Shown here piece after piece: positions 16,748-26,639 of a stretch of DNA of 64,000 bases. The stretch is from Roseomonas aerilata DSM 19363 (GTDB lineage Bacteria > Pseudomonadota > Alphaproteobacteria > Acetobacterales > Acetobacteraceae). The stretch spans positions 1 to 64,000 of the forward strand of contig NZ_JONP01000021.1 of assembly GCF_000711725.1 (NCBI RefSeq), given 5' to 3'. The position numbers and the translations under genes were made by a program. The notes under the pieces were generated by a model that worked only from the letters and a program-made list of their open reading frames with translations, was not told where the DNA came from and made no database searches. Each line of letters starts with the position of its first letter. The stretch's first letter is position 1.

Positions 16748-19453
16748 ATGAACGCCGTCCCGCCGTCGCCGAACGACATTCCCCGTGCCGAGGGCGCCAC
16801 CCCCGCCATGGCGCAGTGGTTCGCCGCCAAGGCCGCGCATCCGGACGCGCTGATCTTCTTCCGCATGGGCGACTTTTTCGAGCTGTTCTTCGCCGACGCC
16901 GTCACGGCCGGGGAGGCGCTGGGCCTCGCCGTCTCCCATCGGGGGGAGCACGCGGGGCGGCCCGTGCCCATGGCGGGCGTGCCCGTGCACGCGATGGAGG
17001 CCTATCTCGCCCGCCTCATCCGCCGCGGCTACCGCGTCGCGATCTGCGAGCAGATGGAGACGCCCGAGGCCGCCAAGGCCAGGAAGGCCCCGGCCGTGCG
17101 GCGGGAGGTGGTGCGCGTCGTCACCCCCGCGACGGTAACGGAGGAGGCGCTGCTGGAGGGCGCCCACCCCTCCTGGCTGCTGGCCCTGGCACCCGAGGGC
17201 GGGGAACGGGTGGGCGCCGCTTGGCTGGATGTCTCGACGGGCCAGGTCTGCACGGAAAGCCTGGCAGCGGCCGAGCTGGGCGCCCTGCTGGCCCGCCTGG
17301 AGCCGGCGGAGGTGCTGGCCCCCGAATCCCTCACAGCCGGCGACCTCCTCACCCCGCTCGGCGGCGCGGTGCGCGAGACGGCCCCGCCCCGGGACGGCGG
17401 ACGCGTCGCGGCAGAGGCCTGGGGGGTGGCCAGCCTCGCTGCCTTCGGGAGCTTTACCGAGGGCGAGACGGCGGCCCTGGCCATGGCGCTCGACTACGTG
17501 CGCGCGACCTCCGGCGGCACCCTCCCCCGCCTCGCCCCGCCGGAGTGCCGGGGCGGCGAGGGCACGCTGCGGATGGACGCGGCCACCCGGCGGAGCCTGG
17601 AAATCCTGCGCGCCGAGCGCGGAGGCAAGGACTGCCTTCTCGGCGCGGTGGACCGCACCCTGACCGCCGCCGGGGCGCGGGAGCTGGCGGCCCGGCTCTC
17701 GACGCCACTCGCCGAGGAGGCGCCTATCGCCGCGCGGCACGATGCCGTCTCCTTTCTCCTCGCGGCCGGCGCGGTGCGAACGGGGCTGAGGGAGGCGCTG
17801 CGCGGCGCACCGGACATGGCCCGCGCCCTCGGTCGCCTCTCGGTGGAGCGCTTCTTCCCGCGCGACCTCGCGGCGCTGCGCGACGGGCTGGCGCGGGCGG
17901 AGGCGATGCGCGCCGCGATCGCCGAAGCTGCGGGCGTGCCCCCTGTCCCGCCCCTGCTGCTCTCGGCCCTCGGGGCGCTGGTGCCGGAGGGATCGCCGCG
18001 CGAAGAACTCGCCCGCGCCCTGGCGGCCGAACTGCCGGCCCGGCTGGAGGACGGCGGCGTGGTCGGCCCCGGCTATGACGGGGAGCTGGACGCGCTGCGA
18101 CGCCTCAGGGACGACGCGCGCGGGGCCATCCTCGCGCTGCAGATGGACCTCGCCCAGGCCTGGGGCGTCGCCAGCCTTAAGATCCGCCACCACCAGCAGC
18201 TCGGCTTCCTGGCGGAGGTGCCGGCGGCAGCGGGCGAGACCCTGCTCCGGGCCAAGCCCGCGCCGGGCCCCATGGCGCCGGTCCACCGGCAGAGCATGGC
18301 CAATGCCCACCGCTTCACCTGCGGGGCACTCTCGGACCTCGACCGCAAGCTCTCCCAGGCGCGGGACGAGGCGGCGCGGCGGGAAGGGATGGTGGTGCGC
18401 CACCTCCGCAAGCTCTGCCTCGATGCCGCCCCGGGCATCGCCGCCGCGGCGCGCGCCGTGGCGGAGTTGGACGTGCACGCGGCCTCGGCCGAGCTCGCGG
18501 CGGGTGGCGGCTGGTGCCGGCCGGAGATCCCCTCCCGCCCGGACTTCTGCATCACCCAGGGCCGGCACCCCGTGGTGGAGGCCGCGCTCCGCCGCAACCG
18601 TGGCCCCGCCTTCGTGCCGAACGACGCCGACCTCTCCCCCGGCCGCCGTCTCTGCTTGCTGACGGGGCCGAACATGGCGGGCAAGTCCACCTATCTCCGC
18701 CAGAACGCGCTGATGGTGGTGCTCGCCCAGGCCGGGCTCTTCGTGCCGGCGGAATCCGCCCGGATCGGGCTGGTAGACCGCCTCTTCTCCCGCGTCGGCA
18801 CGGCGGACGACATCGCCGGCGGCCGCTCCACCTTCATGGTGGAGATGAGCGAGACGGCGGCGGTGCTGAACCAGGCCGGACCCCGCTCCTTCGTGGTGCT
18901 GGACGAGGTCGGGCGCGGCACGGCCACCTGGGACGGCCTCGCCATCGCCTGGGCAGTGCTGGAGGCGCTGCACGACCGCCTCCGCTCCCGCACCCTCTTT
19001 GCCACCCATTTCCACGAGCTGACGGCGCTGGCCGGCAAGCTGCCGGAACTGGCGCCGGCCGCGATGAAGGTGCGGGAGCACCGCGGGCAGGTTGTGTTCC
19101 AGCATCTGGTGGGGCCGGGCGCCTCGGAACGGTCCTGGGGCCTGCACGTTGCCCGCCTGGCAGGCGTCCCGCGGGAGGTGGTGGGCCGGGCCGAGACGGT
19201 GCTTGCCTCGCTTGAGGAAAGGGCGCGGGGGCTGGACCCCCTCTCCGGCGAGTTGCCCCTCTTCGCAGGCACACCGCCCCGGCCGCAACCAGGGGTAGAG
19301 CCGGACCCGCTCATTGCAGCGTTGAAAGAGCTGGACCCTGATGCGATGGCGCCACGAGAGGCGCTGGAGGCGCTCTACCGGCTGAAATCGCTCCTGCCCG
19401 GCCACGGGATGGCTGTTGCGCCGCAGAAGGACTCCTTATCTTCCGTCGGATGA
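16748..19453 (+). CDS. mutS: DNA mismatch repair protein MutS
   Basis: Recognises mismatches and small loops and starts methyl-independent or MutL-directed repair. The protein has 901 residues, the usual MutS length. The mismatch-reading motif is GDFFELF (Phe43, Glu45), a variant of GDFYELF. The ATPase domain has Walker A GPNMAGKSTYLRQ at residues 640-652, Walker B region VVLDEVGRGTATWDG and the His of THFHELTAL. It overlaps glnD by four bases (ATGA), so the two are translationally coupled, an arrangement seen in other Rhodospirillales. Confidence 0.98.
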   Translation: MNAVPPSPNDIPRAEGATPAMAQWFAAKAAHPDALIFFRMGDFFELFFADAVTAGEALGLAVSHRGEHAGRPVPMAGVPVHAMEAYLARLIRRGYRVAICEQMETPEAAKARKAPAVRREVVRVVTPATVTEEALLEGAHPSWLLALAPEGGERVGAAWLDVSTGQVCTESLAAAELGALLARLEPAEVLAPESLTAGDLLTPLGGAVRETAPPRDGGRVAAEAWGVASLAAFGSFTEGETAALAMALDYVRATSGGTLPRLAPPECRGGEGTLRMDAATRRSLEILRAERGGKDCLLGAVDRTLTAAGARELAARLSTPLAEEAPIAARHDAVSFLLAAGAVRTGLREALRGAPDMARALGRLSVERFFPRDLAALRDGLARAEAMRAAIAEAAGVPPVPPLLLSALGALVPEGSPREELARALAAELPARLEDGGVVGPGYDGELDALRRLRDDARGAILALQMDLAQAWGVASLKIRHHQQLGFLAEVPAAAGETLLRAKPAPGPMAPVHRQSMANAHRFTCGALSDLDRKLSQARDEAARREGMVVRHLRKLCLDAAPGIAAAARAVAELDVHAASAELAAGGGWCRPEIPSRPDFCITQGRHPVVEAALRRNRGPAFVPNDADLSPGRRLCLLTGPNMAGKSTYLRQNALMVVLAQAGLFVPAESARIGLVDRLFSRVGTADDIAGGRSTFMVEMSETAAVLNQAGPRSFVVLDEVGRGTATWDGLAIAWAVLEALHDRLRSRTLFATHFHELTALAGKLPELAPAAMKVREHRGQVVFQHLVGPGASERSWGLHVARLAGVPREVVGRAETVLASLEERARGLDPLSGELPLFAGTPPRPQPGVEPDPLIAALKELDPDAMAPREALEALYRLKSLLPGHGMAVAPQKDSLSSVG

Positions 19454-22194
19454 ACACCGCTGCCCTCGGCACCGCCGAAGCACCCTACGTGCCGCAGTTC
19501 GGGTTTGACGGAGCGGGTCTAGAAGGGCTTTGGTCCTCGCCGCCGCCGTCCCGGGACCTGGCGCTGGCCTCCCTGCGCCGTCACCTCAGCCGCATTCAGG
19601 GCGGCATGCAGGAGCGTTTTGAGCGTGAGAACCTCGCGGGGCTGGTCGCCGCGCGGGCACTCGCCAGCGAGATGGACGGACTGATCGCGGCCATCATGCG
19701 CTACAGCCTCGTCGCCACCGGGGTGCCGGCGGAGGCACCGCCCTTCGCGCTGGCCGCCACGGGTGGCTACGGGCGCGGCACCCTCGCCCCCTATTCCGAC
19801 ATCGATCTCCTCTTCGTCTCGGAGGCGCCATTGGAGGTGCCGGGGCGGCGGGCGGTGGAGTTCATGCTCTATCTCCTCTGGGACCTCGGGGTGAAGGTCG
19901 GCCATGCCACGCGCTCCATCGCCGAGTGCCTGGTGGACGCGAAGGCCGACACCACCGTGCAGACGGCGCTGCTCGACGCCCGCTTCCTGGAGGGCGACCG
20001 TGCCGTCTACGACCGCTTCCACGCGGCCTACGCGAAGGCGCGGGCGGAATGGGGCCTCGGGCAGTTCCTGCACTCCAAGCAGATCGAGCGCGGGCTGCGG
20101 CACGCGCGCTACGGCGACAGTCCCTATCTCGTGGAGCCTCACATCAAGGAGGGCCGCGGGGGCCTGCGCGACCTCCAGACGATGTACTGGCTTGCCCGCT
20201 ACGCGTTCGACGTCGAAAAGATGTGGCAGCTCGTCGGGCCCGACAGCCCCGGTGGCGGCCTGCTGACGGCGCAGGAGGCGCGGGCCTTCCGCCGCGCCTG
20301 GTCCTTCCTCTGGACCGTTCGCTTTCACCTCCACTACGTCACGGGTCGTGCCGAGGAGCGGCTGACCTTCGACCTGCAGCCGGTGGTGGGCGCCCGCATG
20401 GGCTACACCCGCCACGGCAAGCAGGACGGGGTGGAGCGCTTCATGAAGCACCTCTTCCTCACCGCGAGGGAGGTGGTGCGGCTCAAGCGGCTGCTGGAGC
20501 CCGCGATCGAACGCGCGGCGCTCGGCATGCCCGCGCTCCAGCCCGCGCCCGATGACGCCATGAAGCGTGACGGGCTGACGCTGGCCGATGGCAAGGTCCT
20601 CTTTGCCCCCGACCACGACATCGCCGCTGATCCGGCGGTGATGCTGCGCCTGGTGCGCGCGGCGCGCGACCGGGGCATGGAGATCCACCCGCTCGGCCTC
20701 CGGGCGCTCATCCGCAATGCGCGCTACGCGACGCGGCTGCGCGGGCAGGCGGCGGCGAATACCCTCTTCCTCGACCTCCTCACGGGCAAGCAGAGCGCTC
20801 GCTGGCTGCGGGCGCTGAACGAGGCCGGGGTGCTGTCCAGCCTCGTGCCCGAATGGGCGCGCATCGTCGGGCTGATGCAGTTCGACACCTATCATGTCTT
20901 CACCGTCGAGGAGCACACGATCGAGGCGGTGGGCGTGATGAACGCCCTTGAGCGCGGGGAGCTGGACACGATCGCGCCGGTGGCCTCCGAGCTCGTGGGC
21001 CAGTTGCAGTCCCGCCGCGCGCTCTACGCCGCGATCCTGCTGCACGACATCGCCAAGGGCCGCGGCGGCGACCACTCCGAGATCGGCGCCGGCATCGCGC
21101 AGGAACTCTGCCCGCGCCTCGGCCTCTCGCCCGAGGAGACGGAGACGGTCTCCTGGCTCGTGCTGAACCACCTTCTCGTCAGCCAGACCGCCTTCAAGCG
21201 CGACATCGACGACCCCAAGACCATCCTCGACCTCGCGGAGGTCGTGCAGTCGCCCGAGCGGCTGCGGCTGCTGCTCGTGCTCACGGTCTGCGACATGCGC
21301 GCCGTCGGGCCGAAGGTCTGGAACGGCTGGAAGGCGACGCTGCTGCGGGAGCTCTACTGGCGCGTGGCCGAGGTACTGGCGGGCGGGCTCTCCGTGCCCG
21401 AGCGCGACGTGCGCGTGGCCCGCGCGCGCGAGGCCGCCGCCGCCGCCCTCTCCTTCCGGCCGCAGGCGGAGGTCGAGCACTTCCTCTCGCTCGGCTACCC
21501 CGGCTACTGGCTCTCCTTCGATCCCGATACGCATGCCCGGCACGCCGCGCTGATCCGCGAGGCCGAGGCCACGGGCGCGCCCCTGACCGTGCGGACCGAG
21601 GTGCTGGAGGACCGTGCCGTGACGGAGGTGACGGTCTACACCGCCGACCATCCCGGCCTGTTCAGCCAGATCGCAGGGGCGCTCGCGGTGGGCGGGGCCT
21701 CCATCGTCGATGCCCGCATCCACACGATGACGAACGGCATGGCGCTCGACACCTTCTGGGTGCAGGACGCGGCCGGCGGCGCGCTGGACGCGCCGCACCG
21801 TCTCGCGCGGCTCTCGGTGATGATCGAGCAGGCGCTCTCGGGCCGGATGCGGATCAACGACGAGATCCTCAAGGTCAAGCGCGAGCCCGCGCGGCTGCGG
21901 GCCGTGACGGTTCCGCCGCGCGTGGTGATCGACAACCACGCGAGCAACACCCACACCGTCATCGAGGTGAACGGCCGCGACCGCCCGGGGCTGCTGCACG
22001 ACGTGACCGCCGCGATCTCCGACCAGGGCGTGCAGATCGCCTCCGCCCATGTCACGACCTATGGCGTGCGGGCGGTGGACGTCTTCTACGTGAAGGACCT
22101 CTTCGGCCTGAAGATCGAGAACGAGCGGAAGCTCGAGGGGCTACGGCGGGTGGTGCTGGCAGCGCTCGGAACGGAGTCGGCCCTGGCCGGCTGA
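19450..22194 (+). CDS. glnD: Bifunctional [protein-PII] uridylyltransferase / uridylyl-removing enzyme
   Basis: Senses glutamine and adds UMP to, or removes it from, PII proteins, so controlling nitrogen metabolism. Domains in order: nucleotidyltransferase with GGYGRGTLAPYSDIDLLF at residues 105-122; a linker region; an HD hydrolase domain with LLHDIAKGRGGDHS (His532-Asp533); and two ACT glutamine-sensing domains beginning near residues 715 (VYTADHPGLFSQIAGAL) and 835 (VNGRDRPGLLHDVTAAI). The 914 residues match GlnD. Start ATG 19450 overlaps the mutS stop. Confidence 0.98.
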   Translation: MNTAALGTAEAPYVPQFGFDGAGLEGLWSSPPPSRDLALASLRRHLSRIQGGMQERFERENLAGLVAARALASEMDGLIAAIMRYSLVATGVPAEAPPFALAATGGYGRGTLAPYSDIDLLFVSEAPLEVPGRRAVEFMLYLLWDLGVKVGHATRSIAECLVDAKADTTVQTALLDARFLEGDRAVYDRFHAAYAKARAEWGLGQFLHSKQIERGLRHARYGDSPYLVEPHIKEGRGGLRDLQTMYWLARYAFDVEKMWQLVGPDSPGGGLLTAQEARAFRRAWSFLWTVRFHLHYVTGRAEERLTFDLQPVVGARMGYTRHGKQDGVERFMKHLFLTAREVVRLKRLLEPAIERAALGMPALQPAPDDAMKRDGLTLADGKVLFAPDHDIAADPAVMLRLVRAARDRGMEIHPLGLRALIRNARYATRLRGQAAANTLFLDLLTGKQSARWLRALNEAGVLSSLVPEWARIVGLMQFDTYHVFTVEEHTIEAVGVMNALERGELDTIAPVASELVGQLQSRRALYAAILLHDIAKGRGGDHSEIGAGIAQELCPRLGLSPEETETVSWLVLNHLLVSQTAFKRDIDDPKTILDLAEVVQSPERLRLLLVLTVCDMRAVGPKVWNGWKATLLRELYWRVAEVLAGGLSVPERDVRVARAREAAAAALSFRPQAEVEHFLSLGYPGYWLSFDPDTHARHAALIREAEATGAPLTVRTEVLEDRAVTEVTVYTADHPGLFSQIAGALAVGGASIVDARIHTMTNGMALDTFWVQDAAGGALDAPHRLARLSVMIEQALSGRMRINDEILKVKREPARLRAVTVPPRVVIDNHASNTHTVIEVNGRDRPGLLHDVTAAISDQGVQIASAHVTTYGVRAVDVFYVKDLFGLKIENERKLEGLRRVVLAALGTESALAG

Positions 22195-22197
22195 CGC

Positions 22198-22398
22198 CTA
22201 CCGGCGCGCGCGCGCGGCGCGGACGAGCGCCGCGGTGGACAGCAGGATGGCGGAGACGAGGATGCCGACCGCGACGAGGCCCGCGGGGGTCGCGCGCGCC
22301 GTGGCCCGGAGCGTGCCAGCCGGGCCGAGGCGGACCTCCACCTCGGCGCGCATCTCCTCGGGATGGGGGGCCGAGTTGGTGGGCGGCGTGTCGCTCAT
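22198..22398 (-). CDS. Small membrane protein of unknown function
   Basis: A 66-residue protein with a polar N-terminus (MSDTPPTNSAPHPEEM) and one hydrophobic helix near the C-terminus (AGLVAVGILVSAILLSTAAL) followed by an Arg-rich end, so a tail-anchored topology is likely. ATG 22398 has GGAGAA seven bases upstream; ATG 22413 would add five residues. It is convergent with glnD (three bases apart) and downstream of hrcA on the same strand. I do not recognise a family. Confidence 0.55.
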   Translation of the reverse strand: MSDTPPTNSAPHPEEMRAEVEVRLGPAGTLRATARATPAGLVAVGILVSAILLSTAALVRAARARR

Positions 22399-22502
22399 CG
22401 GGTTGTTCTCCATGGCTGCGCGTCACCTCGCGCTTCCGGCGCCGGCAGCATCATCACGGAAGGGGACCATCCCCGCTTGCGACCGGAGACAAGGCGGGGC
22501 GG

Positions 22503-23597
22503 TCAGCCCAGCATCCGCCCGATCACCTGGGCCGTGTAGTCCACCACCGGGATCACCCGCCCGTAGTTGATGCGCGTCGGCCCGATGACGCCGATGGCGC
22601 CAACGATCTTTTCCTGCCCGTTGCGGAAGGGGGCGACGACCATGGAGAGGCCGGCGGTGTCGAACACGCCGCTCTCGGCGCCGATGAAGATCTGCACGCC
22701 TTGCCCGCGCTGGGCGAGCTCCAGCAGGCGCAGCATCGTCTCCTGCGCTTCCAGCCGGTCGAAAAGGGACTGGATCTCGGCCACGCGCGCCGCCTGGTCG
22801 ATGTTCTGCAGCAGGCGCGACTGGCCGCGGAGGATGAGCGAGCCCCCTCCCCCACCCGCCCAGGTCGCGAGGCCGGACTGCACCACCTGGTTCGTCAGGG
22901 CATCCAGCGCCGTGCGGTTCGCCGCGATCTCGTCCGAGACGAGGTGCCGGGCATCCTCCAGCGTGCGGCCATTGAGGCGGGCGTTGAGGTAGTTCCCGGC
23001 CTGGGCCAGCGCGCCGGCGGGGAGCCCGGGCGGAACCTCGATGATGCGGTTCTCCACCTGGCCGCGCTCGCCCACGAGCACCACCAGGGCGCGGCCGGGG
23101 CCGAGGGCGACGAACTCGATGTGGCGAACGGCCGATTCGGCGCTCGGCGCCACGACAAGGCCGGCGGCGCCGGCCAGGCCCGAGAGCATCTGCCCGGCCT
23201 CGGCCAGCGTGTCCTGCATCGACCGGCCTGAGGCGGCACAGCGGGCGGAGATGGCCTCGCGCTCGTCATCCGTCAGGTCGCCGAACTCGAGCAGCCCGTC
23301 CACGAAGAGGCGCAGCCCGCGCTCGGTCGGGAGGCGGCCGGCGGAAGTATGGGGCGCGTAGAGCAGCCCGGCCTCCTCGAGGTCCGCCATGGCGTTGCGG
23401 ATGGTGGCCGGGGAGAGCGAGAGCGGCAGGCGGCGGGAGAGGGTCCGGCTTCCGACGGGCTCGCCGGTCTCGACGTAGAGCTCCACCACCTGGCGGAGGA
23501 TGGAGGCGCTGCGCATGTCGAGGCCCGGCAGGCTGCCCCCTGCGGAGATGCTGCGCGATGCCGTGATGCCGGGGCGTTGGTTGGGCTGGGCGCCCAT
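22503..23597 (-). CDS. hrcA: Heat-inducible transcription repressor HrcA
   Basis: Represses groESL/dnaK-type genes by binding CIRCE elements. The N-terminal winged helix shows ILRQVVELYVETGEPVGSRTL, then SPATIRNAMADLEEAGLL and the wing HTSAGRLPTERGLRLFVD. The C-terminal GAF-like domain ends GVIGPTRINYGRVIPVVDYT. From ATG 23597 the protein has 364 residues; ATG 23516 (MRSASILRQ) would remove a 27-residue polar leader and is possible. It is divergent from rph-rdgB, a common alphaproteobacterial order. grpE, often next to hrcA, is not downstream here. I found no CIRCE sequence in its own upstream region. Confidence 0.95.
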   Translation of the reverse strand: MGAQPNQRPGITASRSISAGGSLPGLDMRSASILRQVVELYVETGEPVGSRTLSRRLPLSLSPATIRNAMADLEEAGLLYAPHTSAGRLPTERGLRLFVDGLLEFGDLTDDEREAISARCAASGRSMQDTLAEAGQMLSGLAGAAGLVVAPSAESAVRHIEFVALGPGRALVVLVGERGQVENRIIEVPPGLPAGALAQAGNYLNARLNGRTLEDARHLVSDEIAANRTALDALTNQVVQSGLATWAGGGGGSLILRGQSRLLQNIDQAARVAEIQSLFDRLEAQETMLRLLELAQRGQGVQIFIGAESGVFDTAGLSMVVAPFRNGQEKIVGAIGVIGPTRINYGRVIPVVDYTAQVIGRMLG

Positions 23598-24057
23598 TCG
23601 GTGGCGGGTCTCCGTGAAAATCGGCGAACCTCCAACCTAGGTAGCGGGAGGTGGGGCGTCAACGCGGTGCGCCCGCCAGGCAGCGCCCTCCCGCCGATTT
23701 GTTCCGATGAGGCCACGTTCCATTTACAGGATCGCAAGCGTGGCGCTGCCACATTCCGTCACGCGGGCGACATTCTTCCGTCGCGCGAGGCCTTGCTCAA
23801 TGCGGTCGTGATGCGGGGGCCGACATGGGCGACGCGGGGGATGGATCGGGACGCAAGCGAGGACTGCCCTCGGCAGGGGCCTGGGCGGCGATGCTCGCCC
23901 TCTGGCTCCCGCCCGCGGAGCCGGGGGCAGCCGAGGCCCTGGCGGCGGAAGTGACCCTGCCGTGCCCGCCCCTTACGAAGGCAGCGCCGGGCCTGGCGTT
24001 GACAGGGGCGGGGCCGGGCGTGTTCCTCCCGCCTCCGTCGCGAGAGAGGGCCGCCGC
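23598..24057. other. 460-base divergent intergenic region between hrcA and rph
   Basis: No gene is supported. An inverted repeat with arms GCGGGAGG (23644-23651) and CCTCCCGC (23687-23694) could be an operator or a hairpin in the hrcA leader. The rph side ends with GAGAGAGGG a few bases before ATG 24058. No CIRCE and no clear sigma-32 promoter is seen. An open frame from 23825 runs into rph out of phase and has biased composition. Confidence 0.4.
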
Positions 24058-24891
24058 ATGTCATCCGCACCGCCAGGCCGGAGCCCCGGCAAGCCCGCCG
24101 GCACCGCCTTCGGCGCCGCCCTCGGGCAGGCGCTCGGCATCGACCCCACCGCCCGTCCCACCGACCGTCCCACCGGCCGACCCTCCGGGCGCGCCCCCGA
24201 CCAGCTTCGCCAGCTAAGGCTCGAACCCGGCTTCGCCCGCCACGCGGAGGGCTCCTGCCTCGTCCGGATGGGCGTGACCGAGGTGCTCTGCACCGCCAGC
24301 GTCGAGGGGCGCGTGCCCGGCTTCATGCGCGGCAAGGGCCAGGGCTGGGTCACGGCCGAGTACGGCATGCTGCCCCGCGCCACCCATACCCGCGGAGAGC
24401 GCGAGGCGGCGCGCGGCAAGCAGTCCGGCCGCACCCAGGAGATCCAGCGCCTCATCGGGCGCAGCCTGCGCGCCGTGACCGACCGCGCGGCCATGGGGGA
24501 GATGACGATCACCCTCGACTGCGACGTGCTGACGGCCGATGGCGGCACGCGCTGCGCGGCGATCACCGGCGCCTGGGTGGCGCTCCACCTCGCTTTCCAG
24601 CACCTCCGCCGCAACAACATCATCGCGCGCGACCCCCTGCTGGACCAGGTGGCCGCCGTCTCCTGCGGGATCCATGGCGGCGAGCCGGTACTCGACCTCG
24701 ACTACGCCGAGGACAGCGGGGCGGGCACGGACGGGAACTTCGTGCTGACCGCCAAGGGCGGCATCGTGGAGGTGCAGGCCACCGCCGAGTCCGCCCCCTT
24801 CTCCGAGGCGGAGCTGACGGCCTTGCTCGGGCTCGCGCGGAAGGGAACGGCGGAGCTCTTCGCGGCCCAGCGCGCGGCGGTGGGGCTGTGA
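24058..24891 (+). CDS. rph: Ribonuclease PH with N-terminal extension
   Basis: Phosphorolytic 3'-5' exoribonuclease that trims tRNA 3' ends. The core starts at [17 protein letters not shown], the normal N-terminus of the family. [20 protein letters not shown] contains the conserved phosphate-site arginines, and [20 protein letters not shown] the catalytic-site acidic residues. From ATG 24058 (ribosome site GAGAGAGGG) the protein has 277 residues, about 39 more than usual; the extra part includes a short Arg-Pro repeat ([13 protein letters not shown]). I see no in-frame ATG, GTG or TTG nearer the core. The stop overlaps the rdgB start (GTGA). Confidence 0.96.
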   Translation: MSSAPPGRSPGKPAGTAFGAALGQALGIDPTARPTDRPTGRPSGRAPDQLRQLRLEPGFARHAEGSCLVRMGVTEVLCTASVEGRVPGFMRGKGQGWVTAEYGMLPRATHTRGEREAARGKQSGRTQEIQRLIGRSLRAVTDRAAMGEMTITLDCDVLTADGGTRCAAITGAWVALHLAFQHLRRNNIIARDPLLDQVAAVSCGIHGGEPVLDLDYAEDSGAGTDGNFVLTAKGGIVEVQATAESAPFSEAELTALLGLARKGTAELFAAQRAAVGL

Positions 24892-25508
24892 GCGGCGCGC
24901 ACCGGCCGCTGACGGAGAAGCGGCTCGTCCTCGCCACCCACAATGCCGGCAAGGCGCGCGAGGTCGCGGCCCTTCTCGCCGGGCACGGCATCGCGGTGGT
25001 CACGGCCGGGGAGTTAGGCCTGCCCGTCCCCGAGGAGACCGAGACGACCTTCATCGGCAACGCCTCGCTGAAGGCGCTGGCGGCGGCGCGGGCGAGCGGC
25101 ACCGTCGCCCTGGCCGACGATTCCGGCTTCTCCGCCGCCGCGCTCGACGGCGCGCCCGGCGTCTACACCGCCGACTGGGCCGAGCAGCCCGACGGCACGC
25201 GCGACTATGCCGGGGCCATGGCGAAGGTGGAGCGGCTGGCCCGTCACTCGCCCGACCGTGCGGCCTGGTTCTCCTGCGCCCTCGTCCTCGCCTGGCCGGA
25301 CGGCCATGTGGAGGCCTTCCTCGGCGAGGCGCATGGCCGCTGGGTCTGGCCGCCCCGCGGCGACCACGGCTTCGGCTACGACCCGATGTTCGTGCCGGAG
25401 GGCGAGACACAGACCTTCGCGGAGATGGACCCGGCGAGGAAGCACGCGATCAGCCACCGCGCCGCCGCCTTCCGCATGCTTGAGGAGGCCTGCCTGCCGA
25501 AGGGCTAG
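24888..25508 (+). CDS. rdgB: Non-canonical purine NTP pyrophosphatase (RdgB/HAM1)
   Basis: Hydrolyses dITP, XTP and ITP to monophosphates to keep them out of nucleic acids. Motifs: [14 protein letters not shown] (substrate phosphate site), [14 protein letters not shown], the catalytic LADDSGF, and [13 protein letters not shown]. It has 206 residues, normal for the family. The GTG start at 24888 overlaps the rph stop by four bases, so it is coupled to rph. No signal peptide; cytoplasmic. Confidence 0.96.
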   Translation: MSGAHRPLTEKRLVLATHNAGKAREVAALLAGHGIAVVTAGELGLPVPEETETTFIGNASLKALAAARASGTVALADDSGFSAAALDGAPGVYTADWAEQPDGTRDYAGAMAKVERLARHSPDRAAWFSCALVLAWPDGHVEAFLGEAHGRWVWPPRGDHGFGYDPMFVPEGETQTFAEMDPARKHAISHRAAAFRMLEEACLPKG

Positions 25509-25535
25509 CCCCACCCGCCCGCAAGGCGCCGGCGG

Positions 25536-25551
25536 TTAACCGGGCCTTGAG
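25536..25551 (+). promoter_or_regulatory. CtrA-like site upstream of motB
   Basis: TTAA (25536-25539), seven bases, then TTGAG (25547-25551) differs by one base from the CtrA box TTAA-N7-TTAA used for motility genes in alphaproteobacteria. It lies 42 bases before the motB GTG start. TTAA is rare in sequence this GC-rich. Binding is inference; ctrA is not in the window. Confidence 0.4.
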
Positions 25552-25592
25552 GGTGCTTCGGCGATGCTACCCGCGGTTAGGGGTGCAGAGCC

Positions 25593-26639
25593 GTGGCAAA
25601 AGGCAAGGGCGAAGGCGTCACCATCGTCATCAGGAAGGAGGAGGGGGGCGAGGGCGGCCACCATGGCGGCGCGTGGAAAGTCGCCTACGCCGACTTCGTC
25701 ACCGCCATGATGGCCTTCTTCCTCCTCATGTGGCTGCTCAACGCCACGACGGAGGAGCAGCGGCGGGGACTGGCCGACTACTTCAACCCGACGAACGTGA
25801 TGGGCCAGCGGCCCAGCGGCTCCGGCCAGCCCTTCGGCGGCCGCACGCCGAGCGAATCGGGGCCGATGGCCTCCAACGCCTCCTCCATGCGGGTGGAGAC
25901 AGGCCCGCGCCCGGTCGTTTTCGACCTCGAGGAGGACGACAGCGACACGCCCGCCACCCCCGTGGAGCGCCGCGAGGGCCCGAAGGGCGACGACGAGACG
26001 GCGACCCCCGCCCGCCTCCGGACCGAGCAGGCTGCCGAGCGCCGCGCCGCTGAGGGAACCGGCACGCCCGGCAACCGGGAGGCCGGGACCGGCCCCGCCG
26101 ATGTCGCCAAGGCGGGCACCGAGGCCCTGCGGGAGGAATTGGAGAAGCGCGAGCGCGAGGGCCTGGACCGCCTGGCCGAGCAGGTGCGCGCGGCCGTGCG
26201 CGACGACCCCGCCCTGGCCGACCTAGCCCGCCAGCTTCAGGTGGAGCAGGTGCCGGAAGGGCTGCGAATCCAGCTGCTGGACGCCGAGCGCCAGCCGATG
26301 TTCGCCCTCGGCGGCAGCGCGCCGGCGGATAAGGCAAAGGCGCTGCTGGCAAAGGTGGCGGCGGTGATCAACCGGGTGCCGAACGCCGTTTCGATCACCG
26401 GCCACACGGACGCGACGCCCTTCCGCCCCGGCGCGCGCTCGAACTGGGACCTTTCGGCCGAGCGCGCCAACGCCACCCGGCGGCTGCTGGTGGAGGGCGG
26501 GGTGGCGGAGTCGCGCATCCGCAGCGTCGCCGGCCTAGCCGAGCGTGAGCCACTTCTGCCCAACGATCCCGGCAATGCCGCCAACCGCCGGGTCTCCGTC
26601 CTGCTCCTGCGCGAGAACACGAGGAACGCTGCGCCATGA
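25593..26639 (+). CDS. motB: Flagellar stator protein MotB
   Basis: Peptidoglycan-anchored half of the ion-driven flagellar stator. A short basic N-terminus is followed by the single transmembrane helix, AYADFVTAMMAFFLLMWLLN, with the proton-binding Asp34 (Asp32 in E. coli). A long, charged linker (residues 65-190) leads to an OmpA-type peptidoglycan-binding domain with VSITGHTDATPF and NWDLSAERANATRRLL. The start is GTG at 25593; length is 348 residues. It precedes motA with a four-base overlap, the reverse of the usual motA-motB order. No other flagellar structural genes are nearby. Confidence 0.94.
   Translation: MAKGKGEGVTIVIRKEEGGEGGHHGGAWKVAYADFVTAMMAFFLLMWLLNATTEEQRRGLADYFNPTNVMGQRPSGSGQPFGGRTPSESGPMASNASSMRVETGPRPVVFDLEEDDSDTPATPVERREGPKGDDETATPARLRTEQAAERRAAEGTGTPGNREAGTGPADVAKAGTEALREELEKREREGLDRLAEQVRAAVRDDPALADLARQLQVEQVPEGLRIQLLDAERQPMFALGGSAPADKAKALLAKVAAVINRVPNAVSITGHTDATPFRPGARSNWDLSAERANATRRLLVEGGVAESRIRSVAGLAEREPLLPNDPGNAANRRVSVLLLRENTRNAAP

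Noticed and set aside
16733-19405. 890-codon open frame antisense to mutS
   Set aside because: Shadow of mutS; Arg/Gly/His-rich translation and no domain. mutS itself has every expected motif.
19519-22050. 843-codon open frame antisense to glnD
   Set aside because: Shadow frame; no family features, while glnD has all four domains.
23598-24057. Searched for a CIRCE element near hrcA
   Set aside because: No TTAGCACTC or GAGTGCTAA half-site seen in this gap. HrcA targets must lie outside the window.
23825-24217. 130-codon frame upstream of and overlapping rph, with a hydrophobic start
   Set aside because: Overlaps rph out of phase and becomes pure Pro/Ala/Ser; no ribosome site evidence. A truncated exported peptide cannot be excluded but is not supported.
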